Source: Globodera rostochiensis (lineage: Eukaryota; Nematoda; Chromadorea; Rhabditida; Heteroderidae). From it: 64,000 nt of DNA. Under the pieces are notes generated by a model. That model searched no databases. It was not told the DNA's origin and worked only from the letters and a program-made list of their open reading frames with translations. Both the position numbers and the translations under genes were made by a program. Position 1 is the first letter of the stretch. The number at the start of each line of letters is the position of its first letter. The stretch lies in assembly GCA_018350325.1 (NCBI GenBank), contig JAEVLN010000013.1:248001-312000 (forward strand), given 5' to 3'. Below are positions 19,565 to 32,924 of the stretch, piece after piece.

Positions 19565-22500
19565 TTTTTCTCGCCATGGTGCTGGACAGTTGCATAAGTT
19601 AATTTTACTTAATAATAACAAATGCTAAAATGTGCAATATTTGTACTCATTTTAATTTTGTTTAATAATTAAAAATTTGAACATTAATTCATTATAAAAA
19701 TGTTGCATAATTTCTATTTAACCTTTCAAAAACTTTTTAAATATATTTATTTATTTTTCTATGAAGCATTATGAAATTCTTTTCACAAATAAATTAATTC
19801 AATTTAGATGTTTTAATTAAGACGTTTAAAAAATTTGTGATTTGTTGAACGGTTTTTTCAATTCCGTCTTCCCTTCTTGCGACCAAACTCCTCGTGGAAC
19901 GGCCAAATATGGTCCGGACTCCGGATCTAAAATCAATTGCGTTTGTGAGAAGATTTGAATCTTCATCATTGCAATGCTGAATTTCATATTATTAGCTTTA
20001 TTAATATGTTACATTAGTACAATAAACTTTTATTAATATTTTTATGAATTATTCATAGCCGCAGAATCTATAAATAACTATTATTTCATTATCAATTTTT
20101 TACTTTTTCTGATTTGTAGGTTTATTCAGTTTATTTGTTTGGGTTAAATTACAAACATTAATTATTGGTATATTCAATTATAAAACCATGTTGTGAGGCT
20201 TTTATTGTTTGTTTTCTCTTCAGCTCTGAGCTATGGATTTAATTTTGCGTTTGTATTTAATTAAATATAAATTATACAACAAAAATGCTCATTAAAACCC
20301 CCTCAATAAAAATAATGTCAAAATTATCTTTGATATAATCCATTTCTGACAACTTAATTCTGGGTGCTGTTTAATTTTGCTTTTCCTTTTAATGATTTAT
20401 TATTTCGTCTCCTTGTTTTATTCCTCAACATTATGTAAAAATAATTTTATTTTTATTTTTTTTAGGCCAATAAATTTTCCTTTGTAAAATACTTATTTAT
20501 TTATTTTTTATGCTGGCGCAGCAAATTATTTTGTTTTTTTTTTAATATTTTTCTTTTAACAAAATTCAAATGCTTTTTTTTATTTTATAAATAATTTTGA
20601 AATTTATTATTAGGCTGTATTAGTATTTTTTAGGATAAATATGCATTTAAAAAACAGACGAAATTTTTTGGGCGAACGAGCTAAGACGCCGATTAATTTA
20701 TAAATATTTTAATCTTAAATTAACTTTTTTTTTAAAATGAATCATATATAATTAATGATGTTATAGAGCTCGTCATCCCCTGGCTCTTCTCAGACTTTGT
20801 TGGTCGATTTTGTAAAATGTTAATAATTCTATACCATTTTAATATTTGTTTTTTTGTTGTTTTTTAGTAAACTTGTTGGTCGAAAAAAGTTATTTTTAAA
20901 CTTATACAACTTTATCCAAATGCTTCTTGACAGACTCGTTTGCTTCTTTCGGTAGGTGAGGTGTTGCATATATTTTCGGCCCACAAAATTTTACGATTTT
21001 TTTTTGCTTTTGATAAAATTTCGCGGTCTAGTAAAATTAAAAAAATTAATTTTTTGTTTTAGTTTTAAATTTGTAATATAATTAAGTACTTTTTTTAAAT
21101 TTAATTCAAAACGATTTTCAAATATTGATTCAAATCTAATCTATTAAGAGCTTTTATTAACGCAGTATGTACTCTTTTTTTGAGTTTACTCGATTTATAT
21201 TATTAATCTTATTTATGTTTCCCTTATTTTTATTAACAACGCTTATTCTATGAGCTTTATTCATATCAATAAATTGGTGTTTTAAATGGTTTGAATATTA
21301 TTAATTATTTTACATTAAAGATTATTTCTGCCTTTTATTGCCATTCCCAAAAAACCTCTTAAATTTAATTAAATTTTTTAATTTCAAGCTTTTAGTTTTT
21401 GAAATATTCGATTTTAAACAGACTTTAATTTTTAATATTTATGTAACAATTATAATTTATTTATAAGTCTTATTTATTAAAATAATATCCAGCACTAGCA
21501 TCCTCCTTGCGCCTGTTGAAGTCTTTCTCTTCGACGACCAAGTTTTCTTAAGCCGATATACGGCTAGTTTTTAAATAAGCGTTTTTCAATTTTGTCAATG
21601 ATATATTGGGTTCTCCTATTTGGCATTAAATGTTGTAAGAAGAAAATATCCGATTATCTCCTTCGGTATACACAACACCGGCTTATTGTAAGCGCGAGGC
21701 CGCATGCTCGCAACATTTTCATTCGGACACAAACAATCATGAACGAGGGTTAAGTTAAGGGTGGAAAGGGAAGTCATTTTTTGTGGGTCGGGATAATAAC
21801 ACTTGTTAATATTAATTTTTTTTGTTGAAAATGTTTTTTTGAATTTTTTATACAATAAACACTGTTGTTTTATATTTTATGATATAGTTTTTTTGGTCTA
21901 TCGGCTGCTAGACTCGGTGACCAAACTCAACACATACCAGGTCATTTAACCTTAACTCGAATATAAATGTTTTATTGATTTATTTTATAACTTTACAGCA
22001 TGGCTGCAATTTTTCTCACATTTAAAAAATTCAGATAATATTTAATGCATATTTTTAATAATGATTTAAAATTGGCTTATGTACTTTTTTCAAAAAATTA
22101 TTTTTATATATTTTACTATTTTCATCCCGTTAAACGGTCGACCGGATTTTAAACCAATTGTCATTTCTTCAGTGTTTAATCGCCATAGAGCAAATCTGAG
22201 ATATTTCTAAAAATTAACAATTTGGCATTATTATATTTCAGTTTTTTCTCCAAAAGTTTTAAAGCTTATTAATTTAATATTTTATATTACAATAAATAAC
22301 ATTTTATCATTTGTGTAAACAAAGGATAGCATTTATTCATCCAAAAAAAGTTATTTGCTGTTTTTAAATCAAGATGTGACCTCTCACGTCAACATTTTAT
22401 CGTTCACCCAAGCCATATTCGCCTCTAAAACGGAACGCGCACGATGGAGTAGCATCTCCAGTGTTGTTTATTTTGATTGGGTTTTACTAAAAAGGCAAAA

Positions 22501-23243
22501 ACGCTCAATTGTTTTTGCAGATTGATGATTATTATATAAAGTGCTGATTAAATAATTTAGTATTATAACTTTTTTTAGATAATGACGCCTACGTCACTAG
22601 TTTATCAAATTAATTTTAAGATCACACATAGTTTATAATCAAAGTTGGCCGGGTGCTTTGCTTTGGATATAAATTTTTATTTAGATTTTTGCCGATTGTT
22701 TATTTTAGTATTTAGATTAATTTCAAGTTGTCGCTTGGGTATTAATTGCTTTTATTAATAAAATAAAAAAATCATTTTTTAAAGAAGATTTAGCCGTTTT
22801 GTGTGTTTTTTCTTTTAATTTAAACCTGTCTTCATTGCAGTTTTAATGAATAGGGCATTATTTTAACGTCTTTAGAACTTTTACAATATAAATGATATTT
22901 AAAATATATCCAAATTTTTTGTAGTTACTTGGTTTTATTCATATTTTATATTTTTATTAATCACCCTTATATTAATGATTCGGTATCGAATTTGATATCT
23001 GAAAAAATAAGAGGTTCTTGATTAATTCTGATTAAATAATACAAAATATTTTTAGTCATAAGTAGGGCCCGCAAACTCATGGAAATCCATATTTTTTTTG
23101 CGAACTGGGGATGCCCTGAAATGCACGAAAAACACATTTTTAGCTTGATTTCAAGCTTCTAGGACCGTTTTTTATATCCATATTTTCCATATTTTTCCAT
23201 ATTTCGCGATTTCATTTTCTTAAGAAATTTTTTGAAAAAAGCG

Positions 23244-23336
23244 CAAAATAATCACAAAAGTTCAAAAAGACGTCAAAAATGCCAAAATAGTCACAAAAGT
23301 TCAAAAAGACGTCAAAATGCCAAAATAGTCACAAAA
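23244..23336 (+). repeat. 38-39 bp tandem repeat, about 2.4 copies
   Basis: Units of CAAAATAGTCACAAAAGTTC AAAAAGACGTCAAAA (spaced for reading) start at 23244, 23283 and 23321. They sit at the end of a segment (from 23064) that begins TAGGGCCCGCAAACTC, has repeated CCATATTTTTCC motifs and may be a decayed DNA transposon; no second terminus was found. Confidence 0.6.
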
Positions 23337-23385
23337 CCAAAACACTAGAAAATTTGGAAATGTATCTCATCAGCAATTTTACCAG

Positions 23386-23726
23386 TGTTGAATGAATTTG
23401 AAGAATTCTGGGGAAATTTTATAAATAAATTCTTTCCCTTCGATCTGGCGAATTGTACATGCGCGAGCACCGTAAAAATCGTCAGCACTGAATCAATTAT
23501 AAAGAATATTCTGTTGTTATTTCAGAATGGTAATGTATTTTATATCTTTTTTTCTTTTAAATATATGCAAACAAATAAAAGGGTATTAGTGATTATTTTT
23601 ACTATAATAATGATTTATAATTGCATATATCTATCCCGTCACTTTTAAACATTTTCATTCTTTAAATATTTAGGCAAATCATCGTGTTTTGAAATATTAT
23701 GTATAATTTTATTTCAATATCATTAA
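23386..23726 (+). CDS. Candidate two-exon gene 3' end, unknown product
   Basis: Exon 23386-23529 follows CAGCAATTTTACCAG and ends at AATG/GTAATG. It reads NEFEEFWGNFINKFFPFDLA, then NCTCASTVKIVSTESIIKNI, all in one frame. Exon 23674-23726 follows a good acceptor (CATTCTTTAAATATTTAG) and continues in phase to TAA (KSSCFEILCIILFQYH). The T-rich block supports the plus strand. The intron would be 144 nt. It lies just after a repeat-bearing segment, so a transposon-derived gene is possible. No domain recognised. Confidence 0.4.
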
Positions 23727-24878
23727 TTTGTTATAAAAATAAATCCTTATAGTTTGACAAGATTTATTTAAACATATGTTTTTGATAATCATTTTTGAAA
23801 AAAGGCTGCGCTGGCCCAAGAGGCTCTGACCGCATGGAGTCGCGCGCCATGCGATAGATCTCCATTTCCTGCTGAAACAAATAGTAATAGTTGCGTTTAT
23901 AATTTTTTTATTACTAATTTTATTTTTGACATTAGCACCATTAGTTCAAAGTTTTTTCCCTCCTACCTTTTTGCGAATACAGAGGCGATTTCTGCAGGAA
24001 AGACGCGAATGGAAATTAGACGAATTAAATCTTGCAATTATATTTTTAAAAACTTTCTGGCAAAATTTCATTTCATTCACAAAGTTAATTTTGTATTACT
24101 TTTAATTTTTAACATTTATATTAATTAAAAGATTTTAATGAGTTTTTTCACATAAAAGAGTTCCGTTATTTTATTTTAATTTTGTTTGGTTTTATTTGCT
24201 AATGATTTCATCTTACGAGTAGAAAATGAATTTTTTGATTATTTTATTTATTTATTAAAATGCTATTTTTAATGTATTTCTTTTATTTAGTTATTTAATT
24301 ATTCTTTAAATGAATGCTGATTACATTTTTGAAACGCTTTATGAAATTTTATTTTTTTAATATTATATTATTTTTAACAATAATAAATTAATTTATACAC
24401 AACAAATTTATTACGCATAATTTTTTTATCATTTTCTTTAATTTTACAAACATTTTTTTATATCATAATGTCGTTTTCCTAAAGTATTTTGAATTGCATT
24501 TATCGAATAGCTTTAATTTTCATTTTCTTTCTTTTTCAATTTGAATGTAAAATGGGCGAAGCAAAGAGCAAGTGAGAAAAATCTGTTTTTTTTTAAATTT
24601 GTATTGTATTTGGGGTTTAATCTTGTTGCAATGTAAATTTTTATTGTTTGAAAATAAGTTTAGAATTTTATTTTTTATTGTTTATTCTTTTTTAATGTAA
24701 ACGCGTTTTTAAGAAATTGCTTGTTAAGTAAATGATCATTTGTTATTTTATAAAAAATATTTAAATCTGTTTGTGTTTTATATAGATTAAATATATGTGA
24801 TTAATTACATTATTTTAATAATTATTTATCAACCGATGATGCGTTTCTAATTTTATTTTCCTTTTTCCTTTTCTTTAG

Positions 24879-25090
24879 ATTTGTTTACATTTTATCAAAA
24901 AATTTTCAAGCAATGCTTTATTATAAATACACAAACTTTATTTAGTTGTTGTCTAAATCATCAATTTTTTTGCGATCACCCACAAGCATTTTCAATATTA
25001 ACATTAAAATACATTCATTCATTTTATAAATTTATTCTTTATTTATTTAATTTTTTAGAAGAATTTGTATTATTAGAATATAACTTTTAA
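24879..25090 (+). CDS. Candidate terminal exon at the convergent boundary
   Basis: A very strong acceptor (CCTTTTTCCTTTTCTTTAG) precedes 69 open codons that end in TAA at 25088-25090, exactly where the strand skew flips. The peptide is Phe/Leu/Cys-rich (QTLFSCCLNHQFFCDHPQAF). Codon content is AT-driven and an open stretch of this size can occur by chance, so the acceptor and the position are the main support. Confidence 0.33.
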
Positions 25091-25100
25091 GGAAAAGTTA
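25081..25100. terminator. Palindrome at the skew switch
   Basis: TAACTTTT-AAGG-AAAAGTTA is a perfect 8-bp inverted repeat with a 4-nt loop. T-rich sequence lies to its left and A-rich to its right. It overlaps the stop of the candidate exon ending at 25090. I infer a boundary between convergent transcription units; a classical terminator is not shown. Confidence 0.3.
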
Positions 25101-25980
25101 AACCAAATAAAAGTTAAAACAAAATCCATTAACCATAAATCAAAAATAAACTTAAACAACAATAATTTAAAAAACATTAAAAATTAAAATATATATTATA
25201 GAAAAAATTAATTAAATTAATGAATGAAGGAAAATTGGGAATGAAAAATAATGTAAAAAAGAATAAAGCGATTAATATTAAAGGGCATTTTTCTATATAC
25301 CGATATCAAAAATAAACACGAAGAATTATTTGAAAACAAAAACATATAATTAGATAAATTAAAGTGACAATATATTTGTAAAGATAACTAAACAACGTTA
25401 AAAAATATCTTATTAAAAGCTTAAAATAGATCTTTAAAATGTTTTTAACTCAAATTGATGAATTTATGTTCGTTTTACAAAACTATAAAGATATTAAGCA
25501 AAGTATAGAATTTTGTAACTAAATTTAAATTAAATAAGCTTGTGTTAAACGTATAATGCCTAAAATATTATGTGTCAAAAAAATACTAAACTTATTAATG
25601 TTTCTAAATTACTATTCTAAATTTTGCCATAAAAATTAACAAATAACATAATGATATTAACTCATCCGAGATTGAAAAATAATTTCGGCATTAAATTATT
25701 TGAAGAAAACTAATTCCAATAAAAAAGGCAAGATATCAAATTTATTTTTAAAAAAATAATACAAAATAAATTCGGAAATTGTTACCATAAAATTTAAAAT
25801 TAAATGCGTTTTGCTTTGTAAAATAGTTTAGTATCTCTTAAAGAAAATTTACATGCCGAATTGTAAATTCCATAAATAATAATTAGATTTAATATAACAA
25901 ACAAACATTTTATTAATAAATTCATGTTATGTTAAACATTAAAACAATGCTTAGAATGAAATAACTTATTCATCTTTTGT

Positions 25981-26036
25981 TTAATTTAATTTATTCATCC
26001 GTGTGAAGGCAACCAACTCTTCATCTTTCTTTTGCT
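25981..26036 (-). CDS. Possible terminal exon, 17 aa
   Basis: On the minus strand ACTTTTAATCGTCTCAG precedes two bases and QKKDEELVAFTRMNKLN plus stop. Another phase (SKRKMKSWLPSHG) is also open. Strand agrees with the block. Short, so weak. Confidence 0.22.
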
Positions 26037-26551
26037 CTGAGACGATTAAAAGTTTTTTAATCCATTTAAAATTGGCAAGGAAAAAATAATCTTGATTATT
26101 TACTTATAGTAGATTAAAAAACATTTTGGTAAATGATTAATACCAATTAAATTCAACTCTAGAAAAGATATATTATCGAATTAAATTAATTAACAAAAAT
26201 ACCTTTTTATTAGTCGTTATACTAATCTGTTTGATTGAGTCTTTATCGTGAAACTTAGACTTTCTCATATTACATTGATCAACATTTGCTTAATAATTTT
26301 TATTTTTGTGAATAGATAAGTCTGTTTTTGTTTATAGAGTATTTTATTCATTCTTATTTTTCATTTAATTTTTAACATGAGTTTTTTCCCAGAAATAATC
26401 AATACATCGTAAAGTGATAAATATTTACATCACCAGTCCCGAAAACGCTAATAATAACGCGTGTTTTTTTAGACTCCGCCAAACGCAACATTAAAACATC
26501 CATATTATTTTTATAAAAATCATGAATAAGATAAAACGTAATGATTGTTTG

Positions 26552-26624
26552 TTAATTAAAATCATCGTAGAGAACCATGAAATATGCCGCCACATTTCTG
26601 TGCAGCGACAACCGCGGCAGGAAC
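26552..26624 (-). CDS. Possible terminal exon, 23 aa
   Basis: After TAAGCTCAAATAG (minus) the frame reads FLPRLSLHRNVAAYFMVLYD and stops. The plus strand has an equally plausible 29-aa ATG ORF (MKYAATFLCSDNRGRNLFEL). The GC island at 26580-26630 is clear, its strand is not. Confidence 0.2.
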
Positions 26625-27093
26625 CTATTTGAGCTTAAATTTGAAACGAATTTAAAATTAAATTAGCTTTATTAACTTTCTTTTTAATTTTTTGCATTTC
26701 TCTAATTAGTATGTAATATAATGATAAGATTTAGTATTAGTTTTGTTAATCAATATGGTTGCTTTGTTTTTGTTTTTTTAATATTAATGCCTTAAAAAAA
26801 TTGATTGAAACAAATAATTCAACTAAAATAATTAATGTCACGCCGTTTTGAATTAAGCATAACATTGTTTGTTATAATGCATGGGAAGGATATAAATTTT
26901 TTGGGTTTTCAATCCATAGTCAATAAGGCCAAATTTAATGGCGAAAGTCATGCTTAATTTTACAATATTCTATTAAAATTGCATCTTATAATATTTACAA
27001 ATAAATAATTAATCATCAAAAAGATAAAAATGCAATTGATATTTGAAAAAAATTATTTGTTAATTACATAGACTACTAAATGAAATGAAATAA

Positions 27094-27300
27094 ATGAAAC
27101 GCCAATTTGATATAGAAATATCGCTTTGCACAATAGAACAAGGAATTCACAAAAAGATTCTTTTCTTGTACACATGCCCAATTAGTGTTTGTACCGGGGA
27201 CACATTTAATAGTTTGAATTTAGCTAAACTAATAAAGAAAATTGATCAAAATAATAATGTAAACTGCGTGGAAATGCAGCTAAGGAAAAACATTACTTAA
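27094..27300 (+). CDS. Short ORF of 68 aa, hypothetical
   Basis: An ATG ORF stays open through several GC-richer patches (about 27120-27200 and 27260-27285). It starts MKRQFDIEISLCTIEQGIHK and has four to five cysteines, including LFLYTCPISVCTGD. Strand runs against the local A-rich bias. No homologue recognised. Confidence 0.22.
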   Translation: MKRQFDIEISLCTIEQGIHKKILFLYTCPISVCTGDTFNSLNLAKLIKKIDQNNNVNCVEMQLRKNIT

Positions 27301-30300
27301 GAATTATATATTCGTAAATTATTTAACTTTTTTAAATATGATAAATATAGTTTTAATGAGTAAGAAAACGAAAAAGAACACTTCATCGTCATTAATAAAA
27401 ACTCATGAACAGGGCGCACATATCATAAAAAATATAAAGTTGACTAATAAATAAGGTACAAAATATTAACAAGCCAAAAAAATTTTCAATACGAACTTTA
27501 ATACTAAAATAAGAAAAAATGAGCAAAAAAAGCACTGAGTATAAAAAAACTTAACTTTTATGATGTATTTCAATCGAGGGCCGAGATGCTTTTCTTGGCT
27601 AAAATAAAAATTAAAAATTGATTTTTGTAACTTGTGTTGACGCGTGAGTGATTTGGTGTTCTTATACTCAAAGCATTAAAAAAAGTAAAAAATATAAAAC
27701 CTATTATTCGTTCTTCTAAAAATTAAATAAAAAAACATAAAATTTTTTAAATACAAATGATTGCATTTTAAATTTTTAAAATTAAATTACTATTTTTGAA
27801 AATTCAAGGATACGATGTCGAATTAATGAAAGGTAAAAAAATTTTATTAAATAAATTCTTCACAAAATATGCCTGCGGAAAATATCTTTCTACATATGAA
27901 ACTCAACCTAAAGGCCGGAACAGCCAACTCAAAGTTCAACCGAATTCAACGTCACTGTAAAAAAAACAATAAATATTGATTTTATTAAAAAAACTAAAAA
28001 TAAATTATGCACAAAATGGCTTCACACTGACACTGGGGCGTGCAATGTTTTGAAACGCAACAAAAAGTGAAGAACAAATGAGCTTCGAAAAGATTTTGAA
28101 AAAAGCATTTTTAAGCCCTTAATTTTAATAAATGACTTTGTTCAACCCGTAAATTCCAAAAAAGGGACAATATCTCGGGCCGAATTTCAAAAAAAAATTA
28201 ATTATCAAAAAGATATAAAATAATTTAAAAAATTTAAAATACATTGATGGAATGAGTAAAAATTAATTAGATGAAATAATAAAACGCAAAGATTAAGATT
28301 GCATCAAAATGATAATGAATAATAAATATAAATAAATAAAAAGTCACATAAATAAATTAATAAAATTCCGCCAATAATTACATAAATTTAAAAATCGCCA
28401 TTTAGGCATTAACAAATTTTCAATTTAATAAACTTTCACAACCCATAGAAATGTGCATCTTAAAATTGTGGCTGACGTCTATTTGCATAGCAGTGAATAT
28501 AAAGGATAAAATGAACGGCCTCAGCGATTTTTAAAAATATTATAACCCCAAAGAAAAGGTAATTAAAGAATAATATAAAAACGATTTTTTTCTATAACGA
28601 AATCTTTTAAAAATTTAAGACCTTTACATTTTCTAGTTAAAACAAAAAATTAAAATTACATAAAATTCAAAAAAAAATAAAAAAACTAATATAAATCCAT
28701 TATTAAAAGTCCAATTTAGCTCAGACTAAAAACAGAAAATTGAATAAAATTTGATATTGCCATTATGGAGAGTGTGTGGATAAAAGGTCGAATATGACCG
28801 TAATTCATAAAAATAAAATTAATTTGTAATTTAAAAATTGTGCAATTAAATTATAATAAATTAAATGCTAAAATCTTTACACTAAATCGACATGATAATA
28901 TTTATCCTAAGAAATGGTTAATTTTATGTTATCCATAATAAAAATTAATTAAAAGATAAAAATGCTGATGCTGTACACGTTAAACAATAGATGCTGGCCA
29001 AAAATAAAAACAAAGAATTACATATTAATCATTTAAATTATATTTTGAGTAAATTGCAAATAAAATAAAAACATTACAAAACAATTGTAATTTAATAGAT
29101 ACGATTACATTGCGTTCTGAAGTTTGGTGAAAATTAAAAAAGATAAAACTAAATCATTTTGTTTTACGCAAATCAGGAATTAAAAATGACACTGCTTATT
29201 TGATAAAATAAGATACTTACATAAGCACTTTGGACAATCGCTGTTTCTCTGCAAAAATTGAATGACGCAAGTAAAAACAATAGGCTTTTTGAATAATTTT
29301 AAAATTTTGGCATTATCAACATACTATAAAATTGGAACGCATTATGGGGATACAATCTTAGGTAGCTTGTTAAAAATATTGCATTTAATTTTTTAATTCT
29401 TTGTTTTGATGTTAAGGCCAATTAAAAAACATAATAAAAACATGCTCATTTGAATATAACAAATTTCGATTAGATTTAGATATTTTCTTTTTAATAAAAT
29501 TTTGCATATTAAAAAAGAATAATGCCTTTCATAGCGGAATATTATTTAAAATCTATTATATAAAACCGAAAACCAAAAATGTCATAATCCATGCATGCAA
29601 AGGCAAGTTTGGTTCGTCTTGGGCGTTCTTGACGTAGAATGTGGATAAATAATAAAGCATAAATGAATACTTTAAATTTAAAAAAACTTCTGGAAATACT
29701 AATGATTCAAAAAATATTTTAAAACTTTAATTTTCTTTTAAAAATAAAAAATTACGGAGCGTCCTTTTTGGTGGTACTATGCTTACATTATATTACAAAC
29801 AAAATTTAAATATTAATCTTTATTTAAATATTTACTAAAAAAATAATAAACCATAAGTTTAACGCGGACAGGCCAAGGTCTCTCAAAATCATTTAATGCA
29901 TGGCTTGGCAACTATTCACATTGTGACCGATTCCATTGGGTTTAACCTCAAAGTTGAAAACATAGACTGAATTAATTTATAAATTTTTATTTTAAGAAAC
30001 TATAAATAGTATAAGTAGATGATAATGAGTGTATTTAAGGTCCTAGAAAAATACTGATTAAAATATATATGCGACAAAAGTTTTTTCCCAATAAATCAAT
30101 GATGAAAGTTATTGAATTAATTAAACAATTTTAACAATGATTACTTATGTTTGAGAAAATTATTGTTCTAAATTCCGAGCCTATTTAATGCCATTTATTC
30201 GTCTGATAAGAGCAATGAATCCTCAGCATTTTTAAATAAAAGATTAACAAGACCTTATTTAAATGCGATTAGCATCGTTTAAGTAAATAGAATAATAATT

Positions 30301-30362
30301 AGCAAAAAAGGGAATAATAAACATACTGTGGACAGTGATCATAAAAATAATGGTGAACGGAA

Positions 30363-30716
30363 AATCGGTCACCGGAAAATTGGTCACCAGGATATTTCGA
30401 GTTTTTCGTTCTAACTAATTTCAAACAACTCTAAAAGCTTAGCTTTCTTTTGAAAAAGGCTTTTCAGACTAAATGCTGTCAAATGGTATAAATTCTTCGT
30501 ATTCTGTAAACTTTTACAAATGTTGTAAGCTGAAAAGTGGTTCGCTTCCAAGAAGACTCGCGCCCATTTGCGCTAACTTTGTTTATGCTAAGCCTAATTA
30601 GTTGCAATTAGTATCAATCAAAAGATCACTTTGATTTGACTAACATAGCAACGTTAACTAAAAAAAGTTAGAACGAAAAACTCGAAATATCCTGGTGACC
30701 AATTTTCCTGGTGATT
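30363..30716. mobile_element. MITE with perfect 43-bp inverted repeats
   Basis: 30374-30416 and 30666-30708 are perfect inverted repeats, reading GGAAAATTGGTCACCAGGAT and on to TTCGTTCTAACT. Pairing continues outward imperfectly (TCGGTCACC against TCACCA). GGTCACC is repeated within each arm. The interior of about 250 bp has no coding potential. A target duplication is not obvious, so the exact outer ends and the superfamily are open. Confidence 0.75.
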
Positions 30717-31287
30717 TTTTCTAGCAAATTACAAACATTAATTTAAAGATACAAATTACGTGCGGAGGCAGGCGACTTACTTCCGACAACGTTCAAATCT
30801 ATTAGTATTATCGAATTCAATTATTACAAAACTATTTTAACATACTATGCAAGAATTGTTAAAAAATCACATTTAATTTTTTAGAACTTATTTAAAAATT
30901 TACATTCGTCGAGTATTGAACAATCTGATTTTATAAACAAAACAAATGCTTATTACCAAAAGTAACATATCAATTACATTCAAAATAAATAAGAAATAAA
31001 TAACATAATTTAGCAATACGGTAATCTATTCTGAAACATCATTTATTAAGTATGTTTAAATTTAATACTTTAAAACTTAAACAATTAAGCTAAAGATTTT
31101 TTAAAATTCTGCTACATACCATATGAACATACAAAATTAAAACATAATATATTTGTAAAAAAAGGGGAGAAAAGTAATAATTTCTATCGTGAGAAAACAA
31201 ATTTTATTTAGTAAATTTTACACATTAAAAACAAATATTAAGAAATTTTGAACAGATGAACAACAATAATTTTTTAACTTGGATAGC

Positions 31288-31415
31288 CTAATCAGACATG
31301 TAAAAGCATCGAGGCCACGCCAGAAGACATGGGCCAGACAACTTTGCGTAGAGGCAATTCGCGACAAAATTTGCGTCCTCGGTGGGGAAATACACATGCA
31401 ATTGGCGCAAATAAC
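31288..31415 (-). CDS. Possible terminal exon over a 110-bp GC island
   Basis: AACTCAAATTTTATATTAG (minus) is a fair acceptor. The phase-2 reading has 41 codons to TAG, starting YLRQLHVYFPTEDANFVANC. The other two phases are also open across the island, one of them (VICANCMCISPPRTQIL) for over 60 codons. The island is real; the frame is a guess. Confidence 0.25.
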
Positions 31416-32924
31416 CTAATATAAAATTTGAGTTAAAACCTTAAAATTAACCTATTAATTGAATGCTCCAAAAGTATACATTTATTTATATTTTTATCAT
31501 TTTTAAAATGTTTGAATAAATATACAAAAAGTTACTCAATTATTAATAAATTAATAAAAGATTTTGGAATTTTTATGGGCAAAGAGAATAAAATATGGAG
31601 AATGGTAAATGCCAAATTTAAAAATTTACAAAATAATAGATGTTATGCATATTATATTTAAAAAAATCAATAAAAATTTTAATACAGAAAAATTATTAAG
31701 CAAAACAAAGAGATTAATATATATAATCGTGAGATTTATCAAATTGGCAATCGATAAAGAAATGCAAAAAAATTAATAAAAAAACAAATCTTATTTTAAA
31801 AAATTCAAACTTAAACTAATCAACAGTAAGCAGAAGAGATTAAACTATAGATTTTTTAAATTAAAGAATGGCATTGAATGAAGCATGTTACTACAAAACA
31901 TTTAAATTCAAAAGTAATTAATTAAAAAATTAACTTAAGATAATAAAAATATTTAAAATCTTTTGTATATTTAAATAATAATCAATTAAAGTTTATAAAT
32001 AAAAACAAATATGCTTTTTGGCAAGAATCAAGCAAGCATCATACGACTTCTTTTATAGGGCGACCGAAACGCCTAGACATTACCATTATAACTTTCGATA
32101 GCCCACAGAATCTTGCAGCAGACCATGAGTCCCAATGACACGCCATGCGAACTTTCGGAAACGGAAATTTTCTTTAATAAGTCTTAAATACCAAAGACGA
32201 TAATAAATTAATAATAAACGGGCTTTACCGCGTCAAGAAACTATCAAATTGAAATCGGAAGAACAATAAATGAAAGAAGTCATCTAAAGCTGTGAAAAAT
32301 ATTAAATTTTATAAATCTGTTTTAAATGATAAGTAATTTAAAAACAATAAAAAAAGTTGCCAAAGTCATTAATATAGATAAAAAGTCAAACTGAGAGGAA
32401 ATTATATACATTTCATTATATAATGAATGATTGATTTATAATAATATGTTTGAAAAAAGCCTTACAAATTAGGAAACATCAACAACTTTTAAAATAAAAA
32501 TTAAATACAGATTTATTACTTAGTCACAAACCAGGAAAATTGTTCGCGCAAAGCGTTTTCTAAATAATTTCAAAAAAGTAATAACTTCAATCGACCTTTT
32601 TCTGAAGATTCAGCATTGTGCGGTAAAACAATCGGGAAAACGAATTGAAGAACCGATATTGTTGAGAGCTTCCTTTTTTCCTTTGCCTTTTAATATTGTT
32701 AAGAATTTTTTAATTAGGCAACAAAAATTTGGCTTTTAATATTGATAATTTCATTTGTTAACTGGTGAGATACAATTTTAGGAATTTTATTTTCTCATTA
32801 CATCTAAAACGGTGTATTTTGTTTTATTGGTTTTTATTTGTTATGAATATTAAATCTTAACGACTTCAACTTATAAATTACTTTGTTACGACATTTTATT
32901 GCTGTTTAATTTATTTTTTTATAC

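Larger units (their letters stand above)
17400..25080. other. T-rich block with GC islands, probably plus-strand transcription
   Basis: The plus strand turns T-rich at about 17.4 kb and stays so to 25.08 kb. Islands not called separately: 17350-17395, 18262-18270 (ATGGAGGCG/GTAAGA), 18344-18420 (acceptor ATTGTATTTTAG, two open phases), 19826-19969 (open on both strands; minus ATG ORF of 47 aa), 20660-20700, 20767-20815, 20930-20990, 21457-21563 (possible minus exon), 21616-21855 (minus 79-aa ORF, also open on plus), 21895-21950 and 22380-22460. Confidence 0.4.
25101..32640. other. Mostly A-rich block with GC islands, probably minus-strand transcription
   Basis: Apart from T-rich patches at about 26.27-26.40 and 26.64-26.80 kb, the plus strand is A-rich. 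Islands not called separately: 26440-26490, 27550-27650, 27900-27950, 28000-28080, 29221-29248 (minus, 28 nt between TTTTTGCAG and GTAAGT), 29590-29650, 29860-29960, 30770-30800 (minus GTAAGT donor), 32040-32170 and 32610-32660. None gives a recognisable protein. Confidence 0.4.

Noticed and set aside
23064..23240. hAT-type transposon start (TAGGGCCCGCAAACTC)
   Set aside because: The start is suggestive but no matching terminus or 8-bp duplication was found.
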